A stretch of DNA of 64,000 nucleotides from positions 124,001-188,000 of the forward strand of contig JAUIRK010000952.1 of the NCBI GenBank assembly GCA_030549495.1, read 5' to 3'. How positions within the stretch are numbered: the stretch's first letter is position 1; every line of letters starts with the position of its first letter. The notes below the pieces were generated by a model. That model ran no database searches, was not told the DNA's origin, and was given only the letters and a program-made list of their open reading frames with translations. The stretch is from Nectonema munidae (lineage: Eukaryota; Nematomorpha; Nectonematoida; Nectonematidae). A program made the translations under genes and the position numbers. Shown here piece by piece: positions 23,296 to 33,842 of the stretch.

Positions 23296-24328
23296 CTAGC
23301 CGGTCCCGTGGTCGTTTCTCGCTTCGCTCGAAACAGTGTTTCTCGCTGCGCTCGAAACATAGGATTCTGGGTAGTGTGTATATTGAGTTGCTAATTCAAA
23401 TTCGCTTCACTCAAAACGACCACGGGACCGGCTAGTTTTTTATTGTTTAGGCTACCCTCGAAACATAGGATTCTTGTAGTGTGTATTTTGAGTTGCTAAT
23501 AGTGTTATATGGTATGGTGATCAGTTTTTAGAATATTTGTACCTTTTCTGTGTATTTTTCTATTACACCATATAAAATACATACAAAAGGTATTTCAACC
23601 AATCAGAATGCCTCGTAATAAAAATAACTAGCCGGTCCCGTGGTCGTTTCTCGCTTCGCTCGAAACAGTGTTTCTCGCTGCGCTCGAAACATAGGATTCT
23701 GGGTAGTGTGTATATTGAGTTGCTAATTCAAATTCGCTTCGCTCGAAACGACCACGGGACCGGCTAGTTATTTTTGTTTAGGCTGCGCTCGAAACATAGG
23801 ATTCTGGGTAGTGTGTATATTGAGTTGCTAATTCAAATTCGCTTTGCTCAAAACGACCACGGGAAGGGCTAGTTTTTTTTCTTTAGGCTGCTCTCGAAAC
23901 ATAGGATTCTGGGTAGTGTGTATATTGAGTTGCTAATTCAAATTCGCTTCGCTCGAAAGACCACGGGACCGGCTAGTTTTTTTTTGTTTAGGCTGCTCTC
24001 GAAACATAGGATTGTGAGTAGTGTGTATTTTGAGTTGCTAATAGTGTTATATGGTATGGTGATCAGTTTTTAGAATATTTGTACCTTTTCTGTGTATATG
24101 ATATCTTTATATATGATGTGTATTGAACTCATCACACATATAAAAATACACACAAAACATATAATAATTTCAACCAATCAAAATGCTTCAAGCGACAAAC
24201 ACACATACAAACTCATCACACCATATAAAAATACACACAAAACACATATATAAATAATTTCAACCAATCAAAATGCTTCCAGCGACAGACACACACACAC
24301 ACAGACGCTAGCTTATTATAATATAGAA
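23296..24328 (-). mobile_element. Helitron-like non-autonomous element
   Basis: Read on the minus strand, the element starts TTCTATATTATAATAAGC (at about 24328) and ends GACCACGGGACCGGCTAG (at 23296). It lies between a host A and a host T without target duplication. A nearby uninterrupted copy of the same spacer (around 24541-24552) serves as the empty site and supports a clean A|T insertion. TC-like start, CTAG end and A|T target are Helitron signatures. Inside, a unit of about 100 bp (AACATAGGATTCTGGGTAGT ... TTCGCTTCGCTCGAAAC ... CCACGGGACCGGCTAG) is repeated four to five times, some copies inverted at their CTAGCCGG ends. An internal truncated copy ends near 23627. No Rep/helicase coding sequence is present. 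Confidence 0.65.
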
Positions 24329-24351
24329 TAATAGAAACTATCTTGATGTTC

Positions 24352-24488
24352 TTAACCCATTAAGTACCATAGAAATCAGACGATATTTAAAAAAACGCGG
24401 ACGATTTATATTCAAAGTCATTGAAAAAAGCAGACGAAGATGAAATTACTTATGTTCCAAAATAGGAACATTGGCCGTAAATGGGTAA
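24352..24488 (+). mobile_element. Family A MITE (A3), chimeric
   Basis: The left half (CCCATTAAGTACCATAGAAA, then TCAGACGATATTT) matches A4. The right half (CCAAAATAGGAACATTGGCC, then GTAAATGGGTAAAAT) matches A2, including its lost T in the terminal TTAA. The downstream spacer also matches that of A2. This looks like a recombinant between A2 and A4. Confidence 0.85.
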
Positions 24489-24569
24489 AATGTTTTATTT
24501 CTAATTTCTTCTCCGAATAAACTTACGATTTAAAAATATTATATTGTAATAGAAACTATCTTGATGTTC
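24489..24569 (+). repeat. Spacer unit of the A2-A3-A4 array, second copy (empty site)
   Basis: It is nearly identical to 23239-23295 joined to 24329-24351, with GT where the Helitron-like element sits in the first copy. It gives the pre-insertion sequence ATATTGTAATAGAAACTATC. Confidence 0.85.
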
Positions 24570-24707
24570 TTAACCCATTAAGTACCATAGAAATCAGACG
24601 ATATTTAAAAAAACGAAGACGATTTATATTCAAAGTCATTGAAAAAAGCAGACTAAGATGAAATTACTTATGTTCCCAAATGAGAACATTGAGACTTAAT
24701 GGGTTAA
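24570..24707 (+). mobile_element. Family A MITE (A4), subfamily 2
   Basis: Intact TTAA sites lie at 24570 and 24704. The termini are CCCATTAAGTACC / GAGACTTAATGGG, and the near-terminal palindrome is GTTCCCAAATGAGAAC instead of the CCAAAATAGG form. The internal GCAGAC motifs are as in the rest of family A. Confidence 0.85.
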
Positions 24708-26397
24708 AATATATAAAGAATGGACACATTGTTTGAATTGAATGTCTTCTTACTTTTTATGCTATATAGAGTAAAAACATGATGTAACGCGTGATACAGT
24801 TTAAAAAATTTATTTTCATGTAGCATCTATGCTCACACATTGAGTTTTAAGATTTCGTTATAAAAAAAACTTTTCTTTTTTTCGTTTCTGATTGCATCAA
24901 TAAATTCGATTTGTCTACTATAATGTGCCCATTTTGTGAGTAAAAAGTTTTAAAACTATAAAAATTAAGGGACTAAAAAAACTTGTTATAGACATTTTAA
25001 TTACTTAAAAAAAATTTGTTTTAATTTAAATTAATATTTTTTAAGTTAACAAAATCAATGTGTGCTTTTTTAACTTTTCTGAAAAAAACTTTACTGAAGG
25101 AAAAAAAATCTCACTCATTTAAATAATTTTTTATTTAAAATTTCAAAAAAAAATTATTTTGTTATAATGACATTTTGTTACAACTAGATTTTTAATAAAA
25201 TTTGCCATAGTTTTGAAGGGTGGTGCTGAAATCTTTTGTTTTATCACTATAAAAGCCATGGGGTCGCATGGAACCCCATCTCTTTTCCAAAAGCATTTAT
25301 TAATGAAAAACAATACTTTTCAAGGCTCTAGGTTTTCAGACATTAAATATTTTTGAGTATTTAAGTCAAATTTAAATAAATTTTGTGAACTAAGATAATC
25401 CTATTTTTAACATCGATGGTCCACAATGCTTTCATAAGGCGATTAAATGAGGCCTAAAACTTTTTTATTTTTCTTTTACTCTTAACTTTTATATTATTGG
25501 CTTTTCTTGTGTGAATTCGTTTTAAGTGAAAACTACTATTTATGTCGTTTCTTTCCATACTTTGCTGGTTTCTTATGGACATTGGTCATTCACATTTGTA
25601 GGCAGTCAATTACCACTTGTTGGTATAAAATTAATGTTATATATAATCGATGCAGCCAATCAGCAATCACTCTTCAATATCTCTTTCACTGCCTTCTTCA
25701 TCGATATATCCATTCATTTTGATTCAATGATGAATAATAATAATATAATCAATATTACTAAAAGGAAGATTTTCAAACAAAATATAAATTCGCCATTCAT
25801 TGATTTTAAGGACTATTATTATTATTTCTCATCCTTTGTGATTTAAAATGCTAATAATAGTGATGTTTGAGTTGACGTAATCTCCTTTCCAACCCCTCTC
25901 TCTCTCACCTAAACAAAAGTATAAAAATTGAATATGTTGTCATCCCATTCTATCAAATAAGCAAGAGTTGTCCAGCGCCTTATTTCAATATTTTAACTCA
26001 ATATTTAAGTAATTTGGAGTTGACGTCTGATTTTAATCGTCAAAAATTTTCGATTAATGTAATAATTTTTTTTAAAAATTAGATAAAAATATTTAACAAA
26101 ATGAAAAATTTTCAAAAAGGATACCTGTAAGAAAAAAGTATTAAATCATATCTCGTTTATTATAAAAAGTGAAAATTTTGCAGATTCCAGAGATGTAAAG
26201 GTAAAGACTGACTTAGCGTGGATTAAATATAATTTTTAGACCTCATGTTGTAGTCCATAAACTAAAATCAGCTTCTACATAGTATACATATAAATTTAAC
26301 TTTTTTATCAACACTAATTTCAATCTCGGAAAAAAATCTTGGAATTTTAGAATATTTTTTAGGGATTCTAAAATCACAAGTTACTAATTGTTTGTTA

Positions 26398-26534
26398 TTA
26401 ACTGGTTATCGCAAATAGTCGACATATGTTGACTTTAGAAAAATAAAATCGTCTGCGTTTATTAATACTTTTTAATACAACTCTTCTGCTTTACATTAGA
26501 TATCGTCTGATTATTCTGGTCGATAACAGGTTAA
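26398..26534 (-). mobile_element. Family B MITE (B3)
   Basis: TTAA sites are at 26398 and 26531. The copy is inverse, with TTGACTTTAGAAAAATAAAA, ATCGTCTGCGTTTATTAATA and a TATCGTCTGATTATTCTGG block. Near full length. Confidence 0.85.
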
Positions 26535-26770
26535 GAAGCTAACTAGCTTGCTAAAAACAGCTAACTAAAAAAGTACATTTTTATTTTTTTTTTAATTTAA
26601 TTTTTACAAATATACTTTTTAAAAGATGGAAGCACTGTTATATAAATAGTTAATGCATTTTCAAATTGTTGCAAAAATAGTACAATTTACTTCACTATTT
26701 TGCAACTAATTGTAATCACCTTTTAACTGAGCTAATTGCATATTTCCTTCGTTATGCTTATATTCTAGAA

Positions 26771-27031
26771 CGGTGCTTCTCAAACTTTTTTGGCGCAACT
26801 ATGAAATAACTGAAACTTTGGGCCGCACCATTGAGATTGATATGGAAAAAGCGATCATAAAATTTAAAATAAAAAATATAAAGAAGTACATACTACATAT
26901 GTGTCCATTATTTGGTCGTTTCTTGCACCCCTGTTAAGAATCTCTGATTTAGATGGAGTCTTAGGTTTGTGATGGCTACTCTTCATGGCGCACCATGCTC
27001 TCTTCAAGGGCGCACCGTTTGAGAAGCACTG
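26771..27031 (+). mobile_element. hAT-type MITE, M2 family copy 1
   Basis: It starts CGGTGCTTCTCAAACTTTTT and ends CGCACCGTTTGAGAAGCACT G, an imperfect inverted repeat with the hAT CAGTGCTTCTCAAAC consensus. The interior (GGGCCGCACCATTGAGATTG, GAAGTACATACTACATATG) recurs in inverse orientation at 40748-41003. Flanks share TAGAA but no exact octamer duplication, so the insertion is old. Confidence 0.75.
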
Positions 27032-27105
27032 TTAGAAGGACGTAGGTTACACCGATAATACAAAAATTTAGAGACTTAAAAAAGGACATGTGGGATGTAG
27101 TGGAA

Positions 27106-27243
27106 TTAACACATTTACGGCCAATGTTCCTATTTTGGAACATAAGTAATTTCATCTTCGTCTGCTTTTTTCAATGACTTTGAATATAAATCGTCTGCGT
27201 TTTTTTAGATATCGTCTGCTTTGCTTGGCCTTAAATGGGTTAA
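27106..27243 (-). mobile_element. Family A MITE (A5)
   Basis: TTAA sites are at 27106 and 27240. The inverse copy begins ACACATTTACGGCCAATG and keeps the CCTATTTTGG palindrome core, all three TCGTCTGC motifs and a GGCCTTAAATGGGTTAA end. Confidence 0.85.
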
Positions 27244-28124
27244 ACTAAGTTAATATTGAATTATTGTTAGAGTATTCAAACTCAAATCACTCAAGGGCCG
27301 ACTTTTGAATATTAATTAAAACAACATAATAAAATTAACAATCACAGAATAGATTTTTTGAAAAAGTTTCTAATATGTTTTTAATTTTTCTTTTCGGACA
27401 TTGCAGAAACCTCACTTCTCCTTAAACTATATAAGGAGTTTTTAGAAAAAAAAAAAGAAAAAAAAAAACATACATGACTTGTTAGTCCTGTTCTGTGCTT
27501 TTATGCATTCTATTCATCACAGAATTTTTTTTAAACTGATGAAGTTATTTTCTGATATTTAGAAAGAAGATATTGATAAAAAAAGAATCAATTTTGTTGT
27601 AAAAAACTTTTTTCATCACATAATTCATCACATTGTGATAAGTACATGATTTCCAGCTCAAAATCTGATGGTATTTCTAATGCATCGACTGAAACAGGAG
27701 ATGTAAAAATGCGAATCTCAAGTTTTAACACATCGAATCATTTGTAAAAAATAGTGAAGCTTTAGCGGACGCGCTGTGACACATGGACAGTATGTTTGAT
27801 ATCCATGAATTAAATTGTGAAGACGAAAAATTGATATTTTTGCCGCTATCCTTGCGACAAAATACACTACAATTGTGAATTTTCATCATCCATAGTCATT
27901 ATTTGAACAGGTCATAAACAGTGTAATCCAATATTGATATGGAAAAATGATTTTCCTATATTTCGTTTGCAGTCACATTTTCAAGTTCCACTCCAAGTTA
28001 CATCTCTTACGATAGTAAACGTGTACAGTGTGGTTTAAAAGTCACAACATACATCAGAAAAAACAAGTTAACAACAAAAAATAAGATCGCTTGAGTTTTT
28101 CAAGGGTGAGGCTGATTCTAGATC

Positions 28125-28740
28125 ATGATTATGATTTTGATTTTCTGATTTATAAATTATGGTTTTGATTCTGACTAATAAAAATCTGATTATACTTCTG
28201 ATTCCTCTTCTGATTTCTGTAGATATTTACAAGCGAGTTTAGCTAGCTGTGGAAAGAAAGATTGCTTTTCCGGTAACCTACGGAATCATCATCAAATGTG
28301 TTGTTGATTCGCTGAAATACGCTTATAATTGTTTTAAAATAACAATGGTTTAATTTTAGAATTAATTTATTTATTTTGCTGTCAAACACTAAATACCAGG
28401 TGTGCATGACTTCTGATTCTAGGAATGAAAAAATTCCTGCTCTTCCATGGTTTCTATATGCGCTGACTGAATGAGGATTGTCTATAATTGGTGTTGCCTT
28501 TATAAGGAAGGTACCCTGTGGAGCTCAGTTCTTAGTTTTTCACGAAACTATGCTCGTCCCCTTGATGTATACCAGCGAAGCTTCCAGCGCTACAGCAAAT
28601 GAGAAAATCTGATTTTTATGGCTCTCTTGGTCTGAATTTGATTTTGATTCTGATTTTGGATTTTTTAAAAGTATGATCATGATTAGGATTACGATTCTAG
28701 GATTTTCTGTGATTCTAATTATAATCATAATCCAACCTAA
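28125..28740. repeat. Two GATTCTGATT-rich blocks
   Basis: Degenerate repeats of GATTNTGATT occupy 28125-28220 and 28605-28740. Single-copy-looking sequence lies between them, including a palindromic AGCTAGCT. They are cryptically simple and not clearly a transposon. Confidence 0.45.
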
Positions 28741-28999
28741 TTCTAGGGTTTATTAAAAAAACAAATATTTGGGGTCAATTCATTAATAATATTCAATGAA
28801 ATGTAATTCTGGCGGGTACAGGCATGCTTTTTATTTTGCTTTAAAAACTGTCTACTTAAAAAACAAATTTGTTTAAAAAAATATCAAAAAGGGATCAATT
28901 GATCGCAAGTTTTTAGAGTAAATACAATTAAAAAAAGCCCGCCAAATTTCAACAGGCTGTGTGTGCTCTTTCACGTTGCGCTCTACCGCTAATTCTGAC

Positions 29000-29350
29000 T
29001 ATTCAAATTTTTTCCTCAATTTGCATAATCGCTGAGAAGTCTTCAGCCAAATTTCAAAATGGCCTTGACTCATTTTGGACTATTGTTCTTGTAGAGTGTA
29101 GAGGAACGCAGCTCGGATTTCGTTTAGGGGATTAATCAAAAGCGTCTGCTTTGCACGATTAACCCGTTAACGACCAGAATAATCAGACGATATCTAATGT
29201 AAAGCAGAAGATTTGTATTAAAGAGCTTTGATAAACGCAGACGATTTTATTTTTGTAAAGTCGACTATAGTCGACATTAGGCGTTAACGGGTTAAAATGG
29301 GTTAATTTGTAAAATTTTGGAAACCTATTGTCGGAGTTAGGATTCGAGTA
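29000..29350 (+). repeat. Dispersed repeat, copy 2, interrupted by MITEs
   Basis: It matches 745-870 at its left (GACTATTCAAATTTTT, CTCAATTTGCATAA) and right (GGAAACCTATTGTCGGAGTT) blocks. Between them lies a remnant of family A sequence (GCGTCTGCTTTGC ... AATGGGTTAA) that itself holds MITE B4. Confidence 0.6.
29159..29295 (+). mobile_element. Family B MITE (B4)
   Basis: It is the best-preserved family B copy: TTAACCCGTTAACGACC at the left, GCGTTAACGGGTTAA at the right, with an internal GTCGACTATAGTCGAC palindrome. It appears inserted into the subterminal TTAA of an older family A copy, whose end AATGGGTTAA follows at 29296-29305. Confidence 0.9.
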
Positions 29351-29367
29351 GAATTAACTGGCTATGA

Positions 29368-29504
29368 TTAATCGGTTAGCAAACATAGTGGACATATGCC
29401 CACTGCACAAAAATAAACTCGTCTGCATTTATTGATGCTTTTTAGTACAAATCTTCTGCTATACATTAGATAGCGTCTGATTATTCTGCTCGTTAACGGG
29501 TTAA
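29368..29504 (-). mobile_element. Family B MITE (B5)
   Basis: TTAA sites are at 29368 and 29501. The right end CTCGTTAACGGGTTAA is intact and the left end TTAATCGGTTAGC has drifted. It lies only 72 bp from B4 in the opposite orientation. Confidence 0.85.
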
Positions 29505-31474
29505 AACTATGATGATAACCGAGTTTTATTAGAAAGGAAGACGTAATGGGAATAGCAAAATTAGGAGAAGCTGGTTTCAGTATTTTTGTTTCGACGTTGC
29601 AACTTTCAGGAAACTTCATGTCTTTCTTTTTACATGTATAGTCAGAATTTCAATCAATTTCAATTTTCTCCTAATCATAAATCTCAGCAGAAAGTTCACT
29701 CATTTTTCAGATTAAGAGAATTAGAGAAATATGGCCTTCACATAGGGGGAAACAGAGGAGATATATGCCAGGGAGCGACACTTCTGTGCAGCGGCTTATA
29801 TAAAAAAAATATATACACCTCAATTGTTAGAAATGACGAAAAACTTAAAATTTGCTATCTATTCTAATGGAAATGAATTTTTATGGTGTAATTAATACGC
29901 TTTGTCATCAAAGTGCAACACATCTCAAACCTGTCATATTCATTTTGTAAGATTATTCTTTAAAAATGGCGTTTGAACTTATTTAGTGATTAATATTATT
30001 CAAGTCTCATCTTGAATCTAATGATTAGTTAGATAAGATAGTTAGGGAAGGGGGCTTTGCTAAAATTTTGTCCCCGGGCGCCGTTGGTGACAAATCCATT
30101 TTCCTGTAATATGGAATGTCTAGAAGAAAACTTTTACAAAGAGTTCATTGAACATTATTAGGATGAAAATTTTTAATTGAAGTTTGAAAAAAACTTGAAA
30201 GAATTTAGAGATTTTTTTTAAATTCAGTCAGCGTTTTAATCTTAGTTTCTTTTTCGGAAAAAACACCTTTTATCAAATTTCGACACAAAAATGAACTCCA
30301 ATCCAAAAATTAGTACAGATAAATTAAATTAAAGCATTCTAACACACAGCCAAGCATGTTTTGAGAGAACACTAATAGCACTCATCAAAAGTGATCTTTG
30401 TGGACACGTGATAACTTAATCAAGATTCAAGCTCAAATAAGCTTAATTCGTGTTAATCAGGGAAAATTGAACTAGTTGTTATGGAGAGGTGATCGTTCGA
30501 TAGAGCTTCTCGTTAAAAGAGGTTTCACTGCATTACATTTAAACATGTGAAATAATTCTTTTTTGAAACAACTTTAAAGAAACAAAAAATTGATTTTTCG
30601 TTGATAATAATCAGAAGGGGCAAAGAGCTTTTGGGGTGTTTACCCAAAAAAATTACATTATTAGATTTATCTTACTAATAGATAGGTTGTGGTTGAAGCA
30701 GATTTGAGTGTACTTGCAATGGAAAAATGACAAAAATTGTGTTTAAATGGAAAATGAAAAATCATTGCAACAAAGAAAACATCAATCCCACTAAATAATT
30801 TATATTTCAGTATGTCATTTATTTTTTTAACAAATTCAAGCATCCAAGTCAACAAATCAATAAAATCTGTCAATCAATATCAATTATATAAACTTCGATA
30901 TAAATTTATACTGCATCTTTTTTGCTAAATACTCTGCATTAATTTCAAGTTATAGTGTTTAATTCACACAAAATACTTCCCTGGTCAGAGTAAATGAGTT
31001 TTCAAAGGTGACATAACGCCAAGCATTTTTTTAATTTAAAATAAATTTATTCATAAATAGTAAGTCCATCATGATATTAAAATTTTCTTGAAAGATGACA
31101 TTTGGATTTTGATTGACAGTTTTTGACATGTGTCAGTCATTCAGCTACCTTGAAAATGGTATCAAATGATGCCAAAGATTTAGGAATCATGATTGAAATG
31201 GGAAATCAAAATTTTAATTTGAAATTTTATGGGCTCATAGAAGAAAGCAGGGATGTGGAAAGCAGGTCAATTCGGCTTCTAGGCAATTTATGCTCTGAAT
31301 ATATAGTCTCGTTAATATTGGCTTGAGCTGTGATTGTTGAAAGACCGAATTATCCTGAGACCGAATTGTCGTTGAACTCGGAGTGAGAGTCTCGTGTTTG
31401 TAGGTACTTTGATGTTTTCCATTCGACCTTGCAGAACCTGATAAAAAGGTTTGAGTCACTTATCCCTTTCATTA

Positions 31475-31600
31475 ACAGAAAAATCAGACGATATTTATTA
31501 AAAAGCAGAAGATTCATATATAAAACTATTTGAAAAAGCAAGAGAAGGTAAAATTGTTTATTATCAAAAGCTTTGTTCATTATCAAGTGTATTTTAAAAT
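31475..31600 (+). mobile_element. Diverged family A/B-like MITE
   Basis: AAATCAGACGATATTTATTA, AAAGCAGAAGATTCATATA and TTTGAAAAAGCAAG follow the order of the family A/B interior. Clear TTAA termini are missing. Confidence 0.4.
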
Positions 31601-31845
31601 TTTAATGGTGTTAAAAATTGATTTTTCAAAAAGTTTCCCCTGCTTCAAGTTATGGAGGAAGGTTTTTCAAGCTCGTAGTGAGAAGCGAATCTAGAAGACA
31701 GTTTACACTCGCTCGCTTCTACCCACATTATTTTGTAAAATGAATGGTTAGCGAATATTCGCTATACGAAAGCATTGAGAAAGAATGCCTTCCTAGAGTA
31801 GTATTAGCATTTCTCGGTTCAGGGACAATTCGGCATGAAGGGATA

Positions 31846-32126
31846 TTAAGCGGTTAACGACCTGAGTGGATAGTTGTCGACTTACAAAAATATGAATCGT
31901 CTGCGTTTATTAATGCTTTTTAAACAGATCTTCTGCTTTGCGTTAGAAAAAAATTTTCTGCTTTGCATTAACCCATTTAAGGCCAAGCAAAGCAGATGAT
32001 ATCTAAAAAAAACGCAGACGATTTATATTCAAAGTCATTGAAAAAAGCAGACGAAGATGAAATTACTTATGTTCCAAAATAGGAACATTGGTCGTAAATG
32101 GGTTAATCTGGTCGTTAAACGCTTAA
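31846..32126 (-). mobile_element. Family B MITE (B6), split by a family A MITE
   Basis: The left part (TTAAGCGGTTAACGACC ... GAATCGTCTGCGTTTATTAA ... TTCTGCTTTGC) runs to 31967. The right part (TCTGGTCGTTAAACGCTTAA) is at 32107-32126. Family A copy A6 occupies the gap, so B6 is the older insertion. Confidence 0.75.
31968..32106 (+). mobile_element. Family A MITE (A6), nested in B6
   Basis: It is a complete copy with TTAA at 31968 and 32103, all three CAGAYGA motifs and the CCAAAATAGG core. Confidence 0.9.
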
Positions 32127-32236
32127 CCCATTTACGACCAGTGTTCCCAAAGGGAACGCAGACGAATTCCTACTTTACATGGAATTTAATAGGAATTGCT
32201 AAAGTCGCCTGCTTTGCTTGGTCTTAAATGTGTTAT
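32123..32236 (-). mobile_element. Family A-like MITE, short variant (A6b)
   Basis: It starts TTAACCCATTTACGACCAGT and has a GTTCCCAAAGGGAAC palindrome and a CGCCTGCTTTGCTTGGTCTT end. The central part differs from other family A copies (no ATTTATATTC block). It abuts the end of B6, sharing its TTAA. Confidence 0.65.
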
Positions 32237-32499
32237 TAATACCAATATATTCACAATTTTAAAGGAAGGTCTTGAGGACGAATTGTTACACATGATGATG
32301 ATGACACATAATTATGAACCTGCTTTCAAACTTATACGCATGAACTGAAAACGAATCTCAAAAACACTAAATCTCAATAAAAGGGACAACGGATGCATGC
32401 TGCATATGTGCAAGCTAGAGCTTTGGGCTACAAGAAAAAAAAGAGAGAAAGAAAAGAAAGTTGTTGTGGCGGAGTCGATGGCATATTTTTTAAGAATTT

Positions 32500-32639
32500 A
32501 AAAAGAACTTTTTCAAGAGGATTTGCCAACATTTTGAAGAGGATTCGTCTGCTTTCTTTTTCAATGAAATTTTATATATTCAAAGCTGACGATTTTAATT
32601 TCTTGGGTCACTGATGACCCACTGGTCCTCAAGGGTTAA
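32500..32639 (-). mobile_element. Family C MITE
   Basis: Inverse copy: GGATTCGTCTGCTTTCTTTT, TCAATGAAATTTTATATATT, TGACGATTTTAATTTCTTGG, then the terminal block ACTGGTCCTCAAGGGTTAA with TTAA at 32636. The left end is less clear. The central TGGGTCACTGATGACCCA is a palindrome. Confidence 0.65.
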
Positions 32640-33113
32640 AGTAATGAAAAAAAAGGTTTTACCTTTGTAAGGAAATAGAATAGAGTGACCCTTATTAAAA
32701 TCAAGAGATGAAGTAAAATTTGGCGCTAAATGTATTAAGTACTTAGAGTTGGATTCGAATTTTTGTAAGTAGTAGGAGTCGGCTAATTTCACTACGACAC
32801 CACAAAGGTTATAAATAAGCCATACACAACGTAAAACTCTGAAAAAGAGTCTGGAGTGAGGAATTCGCTTAACCCACTTTCATATCACAGCCATGGCGAA
32901 CACGACTTCTAGCTTTTAACGCTTTGAGGAGCAAAATTTAATTAGATTAAAGCAGACAAGTATTATCATTCTCTGGGCAAATCGTTGTGACACCGATTCT
33001 GAAAGAGTTATGACCAAATGGGGCATCATGCGCATTAAATTATAAATTGATTGCTTTCAGTTAAGTTAAAAGTCATTGAAAAAGATAAGTAAGGGATTAG
33101 CTTCTTCGGTCAC

Positions 33114-33240
33114 TTAACCCTTTGAGGACTAGTGGGACAGAGGTGTCCCTAGAAATGAAAATCGTCTGCTTTAGATGCATAAAATTTCATTGAAAAAGTA
33201 AGCAAAGAAATAGTCTTCAAAATTTTAGTTCTTTAAGGAA
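33114..33240 (+). mobile_element. Family C MITE (best left end)
   Basis: This is the reference for family C: TTAACCCTTTGAGGACTAGT, then a GGGACAGAGGTGTCCC palindrome, AAATGAAAATCGTCTGCTTT, CATTGAAAAAGTAAGC and a decayed right end. It shares the TCGTCTGC and AAGCA motifs with families A and B but has its own termini. Confidence 0.65.
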
Positions 33241-33243
33241 GAA

Positions 33244-33392
33244 AGGTACCGTGGGGTGTTATCTTCGAAAAGGCACAATTGCGACGCTTGTACCGAACTA
33301 TGAAGAAAGTAGGCTTGATGCTGGATTGAATCCAAGACCTTGAGTTATCGAAACCCAGTATCTAACCAACGTTACTCACGCCCGCAATAGTG
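33244..33392 (-). mobile_element. tRNA-derived SINE, family S1 copy b
   Basis: The minus strand reads GCGGGCGTGAGTAACGTTGG, TTAGATACTGGG, then GGTCTTGGATTCAATCC (decayed box B), CATCAAGCCTACTTTCTTCA and GGTACAAGCGTC, ending GGTACCTTTC. This is the longest of the three S1 copies. Confidence 0.8.
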
Positions 33393-33704
33393 TTTTAAAG
33401 TTAAAAGGGTTCAATAGTGTCTGGTTAAAGTGAGGGCAACATGACATCAAATTGCATAAGGCATTAGAGTCGAACGTCCTTTTTAGATAAATAATTAGCT
33501 TTGCCATCTGCAAAGATGCAAAACTGCTATATACACATATCTGCTAAACTGCATTTAGCTAATGCCATCTGCTTTTTCAGGGATCTAATGGGTTAAGATC
33601 ATCAAGCATTTTCTAGGACCAAATCTGTTTAAAATATTCGCCTCAAAAGTCAGAAAATTGTAGACCTAATCCCGACAACTGGGAACAAGCTTACATGCTG
33701 ATGA

Positions 33705-33842
33705 TTAACCCATTAAGTCCCAATGTTCCCATTTGGGAACATAAGTAATTTCATCTTCGTCTGCTTTTTTCAATGATTTTGAATATAAATCGTCTGCGTT
33801 TTTTTAGATATCGTCTGATTTCTATGGTACTTAATGGGTTAA
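33705..33842 (-). mobile_element. Family A MITE (A7), subfamily 2
   Basis: TTAA sites are at 33705 and 33839. The ends are CCCATTAAGTCCCAATG / GGTACTTAATGGG, with a GTTCCCATTTGGGAAC palindrome. It ends only 78 bp downstream of the Shal exon 1 splice donor. Confidence 0.9.

Noticed and set aside
25507-25846. Two overlapping plus-strand open frames of 71 and 106 residues
   Set aside because: No recognisable domain, low-complexity ends, and no splice or codon support.
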